Source: Pseudonocardia sp. KRD291 (GTDB lineage: Bacteria > Actinomycetota > Actinomycetes > Mycobacteriales > Pseudonocardiaceae). Taken from it: DNA of 41,692 nt. The DNA lies in NCBI RefSeq assembly GCF_019263595.1, contig NZ_JADQDD010000017.1, positions 1 through 41,692 of the forward strand. The letters are read 5' to 3'. Below are positions 15,923 through 23,541 of this stretch, one piece after another. The notes below the pieces were generated by a model. The model did no database searches. It had not been told where the DNA came from and saw only the letters and a program-made list of their open reading frames with translations. Positions within the stretch are counted from its first letter, which is position 1. Each line of letters starts with the position of its first letter. A program made the translations under genes and the position numbers.

Positions 15923-17146
15923 CTAGCGCGGTCCCAGCGCGACCACGTCCTGGCCGCGCAGCTCGACCAGGACCGAACCCTGCGCGGCGGTCTGCACCGG
16001 CCCGGTCCAGCCGGCACGGTCGACCGGGACCCTCGCGCGGGACACCCCGGTGGCAGGGTCGACGTCGGCGAGCCCGCCGGGCTGCGGGACCAGGAGCCGT
16101 CCGGCGTAGGGCACGCCGGGGCCCAGGGTGCCGCGCAGCGTCCAGCGCGGCTCGAGCGTGTCGCGGTCCAGGGCGACCGTCGCCGAGCCCGTCCACCAGT
16201 ACAGGTCGCCCTCGCCGCGGGTCACCCGCGCGACGCCGTCGGTGGGGGTGAACACGGGCGGCCCGACGGCCAGCGGGAACTCCCCGACGCGTGCGCCGGC
16301 ACGGTCGACGAGCAGCAGCCGCGGTTCGCCGGGGAGCAGGACCGCGACCCGGTCCGCGGCCACGGCGACCACCTGTGCGCCGCGCACGCCCAGCTCGGCC
16401 GACGAGTCCGCGGCCGGCTGGTCGCCCTTGGCCGCGTCCGGGCGCAGTACGGTGAGCCGCTGCGAGGTGTCCGACGGGCAGTCCTCGGTCACCGCGACCC
16501 GGCCCCCGCCGGTGCCGAACGAGGAGTACGTGCACCCGGTCCGCGGCTGGTCGCCCGGTTCCTCGAGGGCGCGCACGGTGCCGTACTCGGTGGTCCGGAC
16601 CAGGTCGGAGCGCATCGTCTCCAGGTAGTCCTGACCGGTCGCCAGCAGCGGGCCGTCGCCGACCAGCCGGGTCCCGGGGCGGACGTCGAGCGTGCGCGCG
16701 GGCCCCCGCGCACCGCTGTCCGGGGCCAGCGCGGAGAGCTCGCTGCAGTACTCGTCGTTGCGGTAGGCGGCGAGCACCCGTCCGAACGCCGACCCGACCG
16801 TGCACAGCGGCAGGTCGCGGGTGTAGCTCCACCGCTGCTGCCCGGTCCGGGCGTCGCGGCCGGAGACCGTCGAGTCGCCGGCCACCACGACGCCGTCACC
16901 GGCGGCGACCGGCACCGGGGTGGCCGGGCTCGGTGCGCGCCACAGCTCGGTGAAACCGGTCGGGACGGCTGCGGCCGGCGGCGGCGGGTCGGGCGGCGCG
17001 GTCGCGGTCACCGACCCGGTGTTCGCCGCCGGGCTCTGCACGCCGTAGAGGATCGCGACCCCGGCCAGCAGCACGACGAGCACCGCGGCGACCAGGAGGT
17101 CGCCGCGGTGGCGTCGTTCGGGTGCGGGCAGCCGAAACCGCGGCAC
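15923..17146 (-). CDS. Membrane-anchored PQQ-like beta-propeller protein
   Basis: 407 aa. A basic N-terminus (PERRHRGD) and one signal-anchor helix (about 17-35) lead to a Pro-rich linker and an extracytoplasmic propeller. Recurring blades include VVVAGDSTVSGRDARTGQQRWSY, VALDRDTLEPRWTL and LADVDPATGVSRARV, the Asp-x-x-Thr-Gly-x-x-x-Trp pattern of PQQ/WD-like repeats. Four cysteines in the middle may pair. It lies 22 bp after the DEAD-box helicase stop on the same strand. The same helicase-propeller order occurs in mycobacteria (Rv3211-Rv3212, from memory). The GTG start has no clear ribosome site. Function unknown. Confidence 0.75.
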   Translation of the reverse strand: MPRFRLPAPERRHRGDLLVAAVLVVLLAGVAILYGVQSPAANTGSVTATAPPDPPPPAAAVPTGFTELWRAPSPATPVPVAAGDGVVVAGDSTVSGRDARTGQQRWSYTRDLPLCTVGSAFGRVLAAYRNDEYCSELSALAPDSGARGPARTLDVRPGTRLVGDGPLLATGQDYLETMRSDLVRTTEYGTVRALEEPGDQPRTGCTYSSFGTGGGRVAVTEDCPSDTSQRLTVLRPDAAKGDQPAADSSAELGVRGAQVVAVAADRVAVLLPGEPRLLLVDRAGARVGEFPLAVGPPVFTPTDGVARVTRGEGDLYWWTGSATVALDRDTLEPRWTLRGTLGPGVPYAGRLLVPQPGGLADVDPATGVSRARVPVDRAGWTGPVQTAAQGSVLVELRGQDVVALGPR

Positions 17147-17168
17147 GGGGGAGCGCAGGAGCTACGGG

Positions 17169-19037
17169 TCAGCTGGCAGCGACGTCCGCGCCGCTGTCGG
17201 AGCCACCGCCGGTACCGCCGGCCTGGGCGCCCTCGCCCTGGCCGGCACCGGAACGGCGTCCCCGACGGCGACGGCGACGCGGCTTGGCCGCACCGCCCTC
17301 GCCGTCCGGACCGGCGTTCGCGGCCGGGCCGGAGTCACCACCGGACGACGGGACCGCGGCGTGGGTCTCCGAGCCGCCCGCCGACGGGGCGGCGCCGGCC
17401 TCGACCGACACGCCACCACGGGTGCGCGACCGCGACCGGTTGCGACGCGGGCGGCGGCTCTCGCCGTCCCCGTCCCCGTCACCGCTGCGCCCGCCGGCAC
17501 CGCCACGTCCGCCGGGACCACGACCGCCGTCGTGGCCGCCGCCGTCGCGGTCGCGGCGCTTGGCCCCGCCGTGGTCGCCCTCGGAGTCGATGTACTCGGC
17601 CTCGAGGCCGGCCCGGGTGCGGTTCGCGACCGGCAGCCGGCCGCTCGCCTTGGCCGGGATCTCCAGGTCGGAGAACAGGTGGTCGGACGTCGAGTAGGTC
17701 TCCACCGGCTCGTCGATACCCAGCGAGAGCTCGTCGCTGATCATCTTCCAGCGGGGCATCTCGTCCCAGTCCACGAGCGTGACCGCCACGCCCTCCTTAC
17801 CGGCACGCCCGGTGCGGCCGATCCGGTGGATGTAGGTCTTCGCGTCCTCGGGGCACTGGTAGTTGAGCACGTGGGTGACGTCGGTGACGTCGATGCCGCG
17901 GGCCGCGACGTCGGTGGCCACCAGGACGTCGACCTTCTGCGCGCGGAACGCGCGCAGCGCCTGCTCGCGGGCGCCCTGGCCCAGGTCGCCGTGCACGGCC
18001 GCGGCGGCGAAACCGCGCTCGGCCAGGTCGTCGGCGACCCGCTGGACGGTCCGCTTGGTGCGGGCGAAGACCATCGTCAGGCCGCGGTCCTTGGCCTGCA
18101 GGACGCGCGTGACCAGCTCGACCTTGTCCATCGCGTGTGCCCGGTAGACGAGCTGGCGGGTGCGCTCGTGGATGGAGCCCTGGTCGGACTCCTCGGCGCG
18201 GATGTGGGTCGGGCGGTTCAGGAACCGCCGGGACAGCGCCACGATCGGACTCGGCATGGTGGCCGAGAACAGCATCGTGTGCCGCTCCTCGGGCAGCATC
18301 CGCAGGATCCGCTCGACGTCGGGCAGGAAGCCCAGGTCCAGCATCTCGTCGGCCTCGTCGAGGACCAGCGCGTTGACCCGGCCCAGCACCAGGTGGCGCT
18401 GCTCGGCCAGGTCGAGCAGCCGGCCCGGGGTGCCGACGACGATGTCCACGCCCTTGCGCAGGGCCTCGAGCTGGGGCTCGTAGGCGCGGCCGCCGTAGAT
18501 GGCCACGACGCGGACGCCGAGGTTCTTGCCGGCGGCGGCGATGTCGCGCGCGACCTGCACGCACAGCTCCCGGGTCGGGACGACGACCAGGGCCTGCGGG
18601 ACGTCCTTGGTGCGGTCCGCGGCCTCGCCCTCGGCGGTGGCGGCGGGGCGTTCACCGGGCGGGGTGAGGCGCTGCAGCATCGGGACGCCGAAGCCCAGCG
18701 TCTTGCCGGTGCCGGTACGGGCCTGGCCGATGCAGTCCTCACCGGCCAGCGCCAGCGGCAGCGTCAGCTCCTGGATGGCGAACGTGCGCACGATGTCGTT
18801 CTCCGCCAGCGCGGAGACGATCTCGGGACGGACGCCGAGCTCGGCGAAGGTCGGGGGGAGCTTCTCGTCGGCCGGGGCCTCGGTCGGCTCGTCCCGGATC
18901 ATCGCGGGGATTCCGGTGTCCTCGAACCCGGGGTCGATCTCGGGTGAGGACTCGTCGGGTGTGGGGATGTCGTTCGGGGCGGACAGGGTGATCGCCTCTC
19001 TCCGCGCACAGGAGCCGGTGGCGAGCTCGTCGACCAC
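17169..19037 (-). CDS. rhlE: DEAD-box RNA helicase, RhlE-like
   Basis: 622 aa, ATP-dependent RNA helicase. Q motif region FAELGVRPEIVSALAENDIV; motif I AQARTGTGKT; Ia VPTREL; Ib TPGRLLD; II VLDEADEMLDLG; III SAT; IV and V VFARTKRT and VATDVAARGID; VI HRIGRTGRAG. An Arg/Gly/Asp-rich C-terminal tail (from about 470) contains RRNRSRSRTRGG and ends in KPRRRRRRGRRSG, probably an RNA-binding disordered region. The start is uncertain: GTG 19037 gives an N-terminal extension before PPTFAELG, without a good ribosome site, and no better start is visible. The upstream region contains a tandem 18-bp repeat. The downstream propeller gene is probably in the same transcript. Confidence 0.88.
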   Translation of the reverse strand: MVDELATGSCARREAITLSAPNDIPTPDESSPEIDPGFEDTGIPAMIRDEPTEAPADEKLPPTFAELGVRPEIVSALAENDIVRTFAIQELTLPLALAGEDCIGQARTGTGKTLGFGVPMLQRLTPPGERPAATAEGEAADRTKDVPQALVVVPTRELCVQVARDIAAAGKNLGVRVVAIYGGRAYEPQLEALRKGVDIVVGTPGRLLDLAEQRHLVLGRVNALVLDEADEMLDLGFLPDVERILRMLPEERHTMLFSATMPSPIVALSRRFLNRPTHIRAEESDQGSIHERTRQLVYRAHAMDKVELVTRVLQAKDRGLTMVFARTKRTVQRVADDLAERGFAAAAVHGDLGQGAREQALRAFRAQKVDVLVATDVAARGIDVTDVTHVLNYQCPEDAKTYIHRIGRTGRAGKEGVAVTLVDWDEMPRWKMISDELSLGIDEPVETYSTSDHLFSDLEIPAKASGRLPVANRTRAGLEAEYIDSEGDHGGAKRRDRDGGGHDGGRGPGGRGGAGGRSGDGDGDGESRRPRRNRSRSRTRGGVSVEAGAAPSAGGSETHAAVPSSGGDSGPAANAGPDGEGGAAKPRRRRRRGRRSGAGQGEGAQAGGTGGGSDSGADVAAS

Positions 19038-19406
19038 GCCGGGCCGTGAGGCCGCGGGTGGGAGAACCGCCGAGGCGCTGCGCGCACCAGGTCATGTGCG
19101 GGGCGGTGGGTCGCAGTACTCGTGGCACTGTGCGTACTCGTGGCACTGTGCGACCCGTTGCCCGTTCCCCGCGCGGTGGGCACGTCTCTCCCGGCTGGGT
19201 GTGGCGTGCACCCCGCATCCTACCCCGCCGGGTCCGGCACCGGGCACGACGGTGTCGCAGCCCACCCGGGCGGACCCCTGCCGACCTGCCCGCACGGTGC
19301 GACACGCCGGGCGCCACGCCGGGCCGTCGGCGGCCGCCCGGGGTCGCCGGGACGTCGCGGGCGGTGTCCGGGTGTCGCAGGCCCGCGGACGTCTAGGGTG
19401 ACGGCC
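19038..19406. promoter_or_regulatory. Divergent helicase / ferritin-like promoter region
   Basis: A 369-bp non-coding spacer. It holds a perfect tandem 18-bp repeat (19116-19151) and, at the right end, TAGGGT (19394-19399) 7 nt before the ATG at 19407, a leaderless promoter for the ferritin-like gene. No convincing gene is visible in either direction. Confidence 0.55.
19116..19151. repeat. Perfect tandem 18-bp direct repeat
   Basis: GTACTCGTGGCACTGTGC occurs twice head to tail (19116-19133, 19134-19151). Each unit contains the palindrome GCAC-T-GTGC. It lies about 80-115 bp upstream of the helicase start, a position suited to a regulator binding tandem sites. Confidence 0.75.
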
Positions 19407-20081
19407 ATGAGGACGGATGCCGGTGCCGAGCTCGACGCCGGCGGCCCCGCCCGGGCGATGGTCGACCTGCTCGGGGTGCTGGCCTACGGCGAGCTCTCCG
19501 CGTTCGACCGGCTGGCCGAGGACGCGCGTGCCGCCCCCACCCTGACCGGGCGTGCGCAGCTCTCCGCGATGGCCGCGGCCGAGATCGGGCACTTCCGTCT
19601 GATCGAGGACCACCTGGCACGGACCGGGGTCGCGGTGTCCGAGGCGATGGCGCCGTTCGTCGCGCTGTGGGACTCCTACCACGCCTCGATCGCCCCCCGG
19701 AGCTGGCTGGAGTCGCTGGTCAAGGCCTACCTCGGCGACGGTCTCGGCGCCGACTTCTACCGCGAGGTTGCCGGGTGGGTCGACCCGGGGACCGGGGAGC
19801 TGGTGCAGCAGGTTCTGGCCGACACCGGGCACAGCGCGTTCGCCGAGCGGGAGGTCCAGGCGGCCTGCGCGGTGAACCCGCAGCAGCGCGACCGGCTGGC
19901 GCTGTGGGGGCGGCGGCTGCTCGGTGAGGCGGTGACCCAGGCCCAGCGCGTGGTCGCCGAGCGCGACGAGCTGGCCGAGTTCATCGTCCGCGGCTCCGGT
20001 GACATGGGCGGCATCGCGAACCTGATCAAGAAGGTGCAGGCCAACCACGGCAGGCGGATGTCGCGCCTGGGCCTGTCCTAG
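19407..20081 (+). CDS. Ferritin-like fold protein
   Basis: A 224-aa all-helical protein resembling the ferritin-like/tRNA-hydroxylase (MiaE-like) superfamily. Helix patterns include [21 protein letters not shown] (Glu), [14 protein letters not shown] (E-x2-H), [12 protein letters not shown] and [10 protein letters not shown], a set of Glu/His residues suited to a di-iron site. This subgroup is conserved in actinobacteria near the RhlE gene (Rv3210c-like, from memory) and has no proven reaction. ATG 19407 is fixed by the TAGGGT -10 7 nt upstream; a longer frame from 19122 would read through the repeats and promoter and is rejected. Confidence 0.78.
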   Translation: MRTDAGAELDAGGPARAMVDLLGVLAYGELSAFDRLAEDARAAPTLTGRAQLSAMAAAEIGHFRLIEDHLARTGVAVSEAMAPFVALWDSYHASIAPRSWLESLVKAYLGDGLGADFYREVAGWVDPGTGELVQQVLADTGHSAFAEREVQAACAVNPQQRDRLALWGRRLLGEAVTQAQRVVAERDELAEFIVRGSGDMGGIANLIKKVQANHGRRMSRLGLS

Positions 20082-20088
20082 GGATGAC

Positions 20089-20670
20089 GTGACGTCGGCC
20101 CGGTGGCTCCCCGTCCTGGCCGTGGCCGTGGCGGTGTCGCTCGCCGGCTGCAGCGCCGCCGCGCCCGCGCCGCAGCGGGGCCCGGTCCGCGTCCCCAACA
20201 CCTCCGCTCCCGGCGCCGAAGCCGTGGTGGTCCTCGACGGCGACGTGCACCGCGTGCGCGAGATCACCGGCAACGGACTGGAGAAGTCGGTGGGGAAGAT
20301 GTCGGTGGACGTCACCTGGTGGGGCGGCCCCGGGGTCGGCGCGCGGTTCGAGCGGCACACCGAGTCCGGGTTGGACCTGCTCCGGGCCGACCCGTTCTCC
20401 GGCTACGACGCCGGTCCGGCCGGGACCCCGGTGCAGTCGGCCGTCCTGCTCGCGGTCGGGGCCGACGGCGCGACGGCCGCGGTGTCCTACGTCGAGCTCG
20501 CGACCCGCCGCAGCAGCGACGGCGTGAGCGGCCCGGGCGGTGTCCTGCTGTCCTACCAGGAGGACGGGAGATACCTGGACCGGCCGCGGCTGATCGTGGT
20601 GGGCGACCGGACGCCGGACCGTGCGATCCGCGACGTCGTCGAGCTGCGGATCGTCCGGCTGGACCGGTGA
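20089..20670 (+). CDS. Lipoprotein with molybdopterin-oxidoreductase-like C-terminal segment
   Basis: 193 aa. A signal peptide (RWLPVLAVAVAVSLAGC) with lipobox LAGC predicts lipidation at Cys22 and anchoring on the outer face of the membrane. The C-terminal part GGVLLSYQEDGRYLDRPRLIVVGDRTPDRAIRDVVELRIV resembles the end of the sulfite-oxidase-type molybdopterin-binding fold (LxxVVPGDxxxxRWVRxVxxIxV). I see no conserved cofactor cysteine, so it may be a cofactor-free relative; this is a weak resemblance. It starts 7 bp after the ferritin-like gene with GTG and is probably co-transcribed. It converges on the WD40-like gene with a 10-bp gap. Confidence 0.68.
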   Translation: MTSARWLPVLAVAVAVSLAGCSAAAPAPQRGPVRVPNTSAPGAEAVVVLDGDVHRVREITGNGLEKSVGKMSVDVTWWGGPGVGARFERHTESGLDLLRADPFSGYDAGPAGTPVQSAVLLAVGADGATAAVSYVELATRRSSDGVSGPGGVLLSYQEDGRYLDRPRLIVVGDRTPDRAIRDVVELRIVRLDR

Positions 20671-20680
20671 GCCGCCGCCC

Positions 20681-21913
20681 TCAGCCGTCCGGCATCCAGC
20701 GGGTGATCGACCCGTCGCCGAACGCGGCGACGACCACGAGCCTCCCCCCGACGACGGTGGTCGCGACCGCGTAGCCGCCCCGCGCCGCGGCGGGCAGTGT
20801 GGTGGTCTCCACGGGCCCCTCGGCCAGCGTCGGCCCCATGCGGGTGACCGTGCCGTCGGCGTAGGCGGCGACGACGGCGTCCCCGCCGGGCAGGCGCCGG
20901 GTCTGCAGCGAGGTCACCGGACCCCTGGCGACGTCGCGCGGGGTACTCATCGGGAGCTGCTCGCTGTAGCTGATCTCGGTCAGGACCCGGATCGACCCGT
21001 CGCCGTACCCGGCCGCGAACAGCAGGAGCCGGCGCGGGTCGCCGTAGCGGGGCACGGCCCCGTCGGGCGGGTGCACCGCGGTGACGGCGGTGACGCCGCC
21101 CGACGCGCTGACGGCACGTCCCCCGTTCCCGGACCCGCCGCCGGTGTACGCCGCGTACGGGAGCACGAGCCCGTCCGCGGTGCCGACGACGAGGCTGGTC
21201 CGGACGATGACCCCCAGGGAGGTGTCGTAGGCGCCGTAGGTCTGCTCGACGGCGGTGGTGTCGGCCGCGATCGCCCGTACCGCACCGGTGGCCCGGGCCT
21301 CGCTCCGGATCCGGTCGAGGAGGGTCTGCCGCGAACCGCCGCTCGCGTCCCACATCCGTACCGTGCCGTCCTCGCCGCCGGACGCGAGCCCGGGCCCGCC
21401 GTCGTAGGGCTCCGGGCGGCCGACGGTCCGGCCCTCGTAGGGCAGGCGGGTCGCGACGAGCGAGGTGACCGCCCCGTCGTGGCTGCCGAGGGTGCCGTCG
21501 ACCGGGTCGCCGGTCTCCAGGTCGCGCATCGCGACCCGGCCGTCCTGGTCGCCGGTCGCGATGCGCGCCCGGCCGTCGACGGTCACGACGGTGAGCGCGC
21601 GGACGACCTCACCGGGGGTCGGCGTCGTGTCGAGGACGTCGCCGGTCGCGGGGTCGACGCGCCGCAGCGTGGGGCCGGGTCCGGCGACCACGACGACCGG
21701 CCGGGGCCCGTCGAGGGCGGTGGCCACCACCGGCCGCGGCGCGGACAGGCCGACCCGGTCGCGTACGTAGGAGAGGTCGACCAGGAGCGCCGCCACACAG
21801 ACCACCACCGCGGCGGCCACGCCGACCCGCACGCCTCGTCCCCGCCGGGTCCCGCGGCCCGGGCCCCGCCCGTCCGGCCGGAACCCGGGCGCTCCGGGAC
21901 GGGCGTCGGTCAT
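20681..21913 (-). CDS. Membrane-anchored WD40-like beta-propeller protein
   Basis: 410 aa. A Pro/Arg/Gly-rich N-terminus precedes one membrane helix (about 27-47, VRVGVAAAVVVCVAALLVDL). Repeated blades then end in GDQDGRVAMRDLETG, ASGGEDGTVRMWDASGG, AGYGDGSIRVL, AAYADGTVTRM and AAFGDGSITRWM, the SGGxDGxVRxWD signature of WD40 repeats. The propeller is predicted outside the cell. It is the second anchored propeller in the window after 15923-17146. ATG 21913 is chosen because the frame upstream (to 22078) overlaps the DUF3107 promoter and lacks homology-like composition. Function unknown. Confidence 0.75.
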   Translation of the reverse strand: MTDARPGAPGFRPDGRGPGRGTRRGRGVRVGVAAAVVVCVAALLVDLSYVRDRVGLSAPRPVVATALDGPRPVVVVAGPGPTLRRVDPATGDVLDTTPTPGEVVRALTVVTVDGRARIATGDQDGRVAMRDLETGDPVDGTLGSHDGAVTSLVATRLPYEGRTVGRPEPYDGGPGLASGGEDGTVRMWDASGGSRQTLLDRIRSEARATGAVRAIAADTTAVEQTYGAYDTSLGVIVRTSLVVGTADGLVLPYAAYTGGGSGNGGRAVSASGGVTAVTAVHPPDGAVPRYGDPRRLLLFAAGYGDGSIRVLTEISYSEQLPMSTPRDVARGPVTSLQTRRLPGGDAVVAAYADGTVTRMGPTLAEGPVETTTLPAAARGGYAVATTVVGGRLVVVAAFGDGSITRWMPDG

Positions 21914-22030
21914 GGTGCGGCCCCCGTTCCGCTGCGGTTTCCGCGGAGTGTGGCATCGCGGACCGGCGGCCGCCGCCCCGGTTTCTCCCACGGCGAACCG
22001 GGGGAGCCGTCGAGATCGTCCCGACTGGAC

Positions 22031-22073
22031 TAGCCTGGCGACGGATAAGACATCGAGCAGTGCGTTCAGGAGG
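22031..22073 (+). promoter_or_regulatory. Promoter and ribosome site of the DUF3107 gene
   Basis: TAGCCT (22031-22036) is a candidate -10. AGGAGG (22068-22073) lies 7 nt before GTG 22081. Unlike many neighbours this gene therefore has a leader of about 38 nt and a consensus ribosome site. Confidence 0.5.
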
Positions 22074-22080
22074 TCCACCG

Positions 22081-22308
22081 GTGAAGGTCAAGATCGGCAT
22101 CGCGGAGAGCCCGCGGGAGCTCGTGGTGTCCAGCGACCGGTCGCCGGACGAGGTCGTCGAGCAGGTCAGCGGTGCGCTCAAGTCGGACACCGGGCTGCTG
22201 GACATGACCGACGAGCAGGGCAACCGTTTCGTCGTCCCGGTGGCGCGGATCTCGTACGTCGAGATCGGCAGCGAGGAGCGCAAGGTCGGGTTCGGCCTCG
22301 GCGGCTGA
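22081..22308 (+). CDS. DUF3107 protein
   Basis: A 75-aa small cytoplasmic protein: VKVKIGIAESPRELVVSS, then VSGALKSDTGLLDMTDEQGNRFVVPVARISYVEIG and a short Gly-rich end. It matches the actinobacteria-specific DUF3107 family (the mycobacterial Rv3208A/TB9.4 type, from memory), including the usual length. Its function is not established. GTG 22081 is set by AGGAGG 7 nt upstream, so the in-frame ATG at 22060 is rejected. A strong hairpin follows. Confidence 0.88.
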   Translation: MKVKIGIAESPRELVVSSDRSPDEVVEQVSGALKSDTGLLDMTDEQGNRFVVPVARISYVEIGSEERKVGFGLGG

Positions 22309-22311
22309 GCC

Positions 22312-22341
22312 CCCGAGAAGCAGAGTTTCCCGAGAAGCAGA
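22312..22341 (+). repeat. 13-bp direct repeat
   Basis: CCCGAGAAGCAGA occurs at 22312-22324 and 22329-22341, separated by GTTT, between the DUF3107 stop and the terminator hairpin. Probably a local duplication; no role assigned. Confidence 0.5.
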
Positions 22342-22383
22342 CGACGACGGCCCGGCCACCGGTGGTGGCCGGGCCGTCGTCGT
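22341..22383. terminator. Bidirectional terminator after DUF3107 and DUF4873 genes
   Basis: Perfect 20-bp arms (22341-22360, 22364-22383) with a 3-nt loop, between the convergent DUF3107 gene (ends 22308) and DUF4873 gene (ends 22421). Confidence 0.8.
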
Positions 22384-22420
22384 ACCCGTGGGCCCGGGCC
22401 GGGAGGCCGGGCCCGGACGA

Positions 22421-22792
22421 TCAGGCGTCGTCGGACTCCGGCTCCGGCGGTTCGTCCATCGCGAACGGCGGGTGCCCGACGCCGGTGGCCCGGTAGCGAC
22501 CCCACATGTCGGGCTCCGCGAGCCTGCCCTGCGCGGCGTGGGTGCCGGTCCGTACCTCGACCTCGGCGCCGCCGTTGCCGATCAGCTCGGTGAGCCGCGC
22601 GTTCACCAGCACCCGCCCGGACCAGTGGACCTTCCCGTCGAACGGCTCGTGCCGGCACTCCAGGCGGACCTCGACCGCGATCTGCTCACCGTCCAGCACG
22701 ACCGTCGCCGGGCCGGTGTAGCCCTCGTCGTCGTGGTGCTCGTCGTGATCCCCGGTGTGGTTCACGGTCTGCGTGTCGGGCTGCTCAGCCAT
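22421..22792 (-). CDS. DUF4873 protein
   Basis: 123 aa. After a His/Asp/Glu-rich N-terminus (TVNHTGDHDEHHDDEGY) it shows the DUF4873 pattern: YTGPATVVLDGEQIAVEVRL, EPFDGKVHWSGRV and a beta-rich end with GRYRATGVGHPPF. The domain often occurs with, or fused to, flavin mono-oxygenases and other oxygenases in actinobacteria, so a binding or accessory role next to the di-iron oxygenase encoded across the divergent promoter is plausible, but it is inference. Its ATG lies within the end of the tetR gene (8-bp overlap), so the two are coupled. Confidence 0.75.
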   Translation of the reverse strand: MAEQPDTQTVNHTGDHDEHHDDEGYTGPATVVLDGEQIAVEVRLECRHEPFDGKVHWSGRVLVNARLTELIGNGGAEVEVRTGTHAAQGRLAEPDMWGRYRATGVGHPPFAMDEPPEPESDDA

Positions 22793-23495
22793 CGGTGGCC
22801 TCCTTCGCGGATGCGGTCGTCGGGTGCGGGACCAGGCGCAGGACGTCGGCGGCGGCGGTGGGGGAGTCGATCCCCGCCACGCCCGCGATCCCGCTCCAGA
22901 TCAGCACGGTGAGGTAGTTGGTCAGGGCGTCGCGGCTCATCGTGCGACGGTCGAGCCACCAGTCCCCGGCGGACTGGACCATCCCGACCAGTCCGTAGGC
23001 CCAGGCCTCGGCGCCGCCGGAGTCGCGGCCCTCGGCGCGCAACCGCTCGCCGATGATCGTCGCGAGCAGCGCGGCGATCTGGCCGCGCACGTCCTCGACG
23101 ATCTCCGCGCCGGCCGAGGGCTCGGCCGGGTTGTGCACGACGAAGCGCCACAGCTGCGGCTCGTCCTCGATCCCGGCGAGGAACGCGTCGATCACGGCCG
23201 CGACGTGCTCGACCGGCTCCGCGTCGATCTCCAGGGTCGGCCAGATCCGGCCCATCAGGATCTCCGCGGACGCCTCGCCGACCGCCCGCTGCAGATCCGC
23301 GCGGTCGTCGAAGTGCCGGTAGAGGACCGGCTTGGTGATGCCGGCCGCCATCGCGATCTGGGCGATCGACACCCCGGCCCCGTGCTCGCGTACCGCGTTC
23401 ATCGCGGCCTCGACCATCTCGGCCCGTCGCTCGGCCCGGCGACGGTCCCGCGCGTCCTGGCGGTCCGGCTTGACATCGCTGCTGTCCTGAGGCAC
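22785..23495 (-). CDS. TetR-family regulator of the di-iron oxygenase block
   Basis: 236 aa. The N-terminal helix-turn-helix is RAEMVEAAMNAVREHGAGVSIAQIAMAAGITKPVLYRHFDDRADL (recognition helix ending YRHF). The long ligand domain contains WRFVVHNP and W-rich SAGDWWLDRRTMSRD, hinting at a hydrophobic ligand. I take GTG 23495 as start. It abuts the first of two tandem palindromes; longer in-frame options would overlap the divergent SDR gene. Binding to those palindromes would block both its own transcription and that of the SDR operon, so autoregulation and derepression by a substrate-like ligand are expected. Confidence 0.83.
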   Translation of the reverse strand: MPQDSSDVKPDRQDARDRRRAERRAEMVEAAMNAVREHGAGVSIAQIAMAAGITKPVLYRHFDDRADLQRAVGEASAEILMGRIWPTLEIDAEPVEHVAAVIDAFLAGIEDEPQLWRFVVHNPAEPSAGAEIVEDVRGQIAALLATIIGERLRAEGRDSGGAEAWAYGLVGMVQSAGDWWLDRRTMSRDALTNYLTVLIWSGIAGVAGIDSPTAAADVLRLVPHPTTASAKEATDG

Positions 23496-23526
23496 GTTAC
23501 CAGTGGTAACAGTTACCGACGGTAAC
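23496..23526. promoter_or_regulatory. Tandem TetR operator: two perfect 15-bp palindromes
   Basis: GTTACCAGTGGTAAC (23496-23510) and GTTACCGACGGTAAC (23512-23526) are each perfect palindromes with 7-bp arms around one central base. They are separated by a single A, with centres 16 bp apart. They fill most of the 46-bp gap between the tetR GTG (23495, minus) and the SDR GTG (23542, plus). The spacing would allow two dimers to bind side by side. Confidence 0.8.
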
Positions 23527-23541
23527 AGCAAGGAGGGCGAC

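Noticed and set aside
13557-16832. Minus-strand open frame of 1,091 codons
   Set aside because: Runs opposite the PHP and nuclease genes and across the propeller gene in another frame, with Arg/Pro/Gly-rich composition and no domain.
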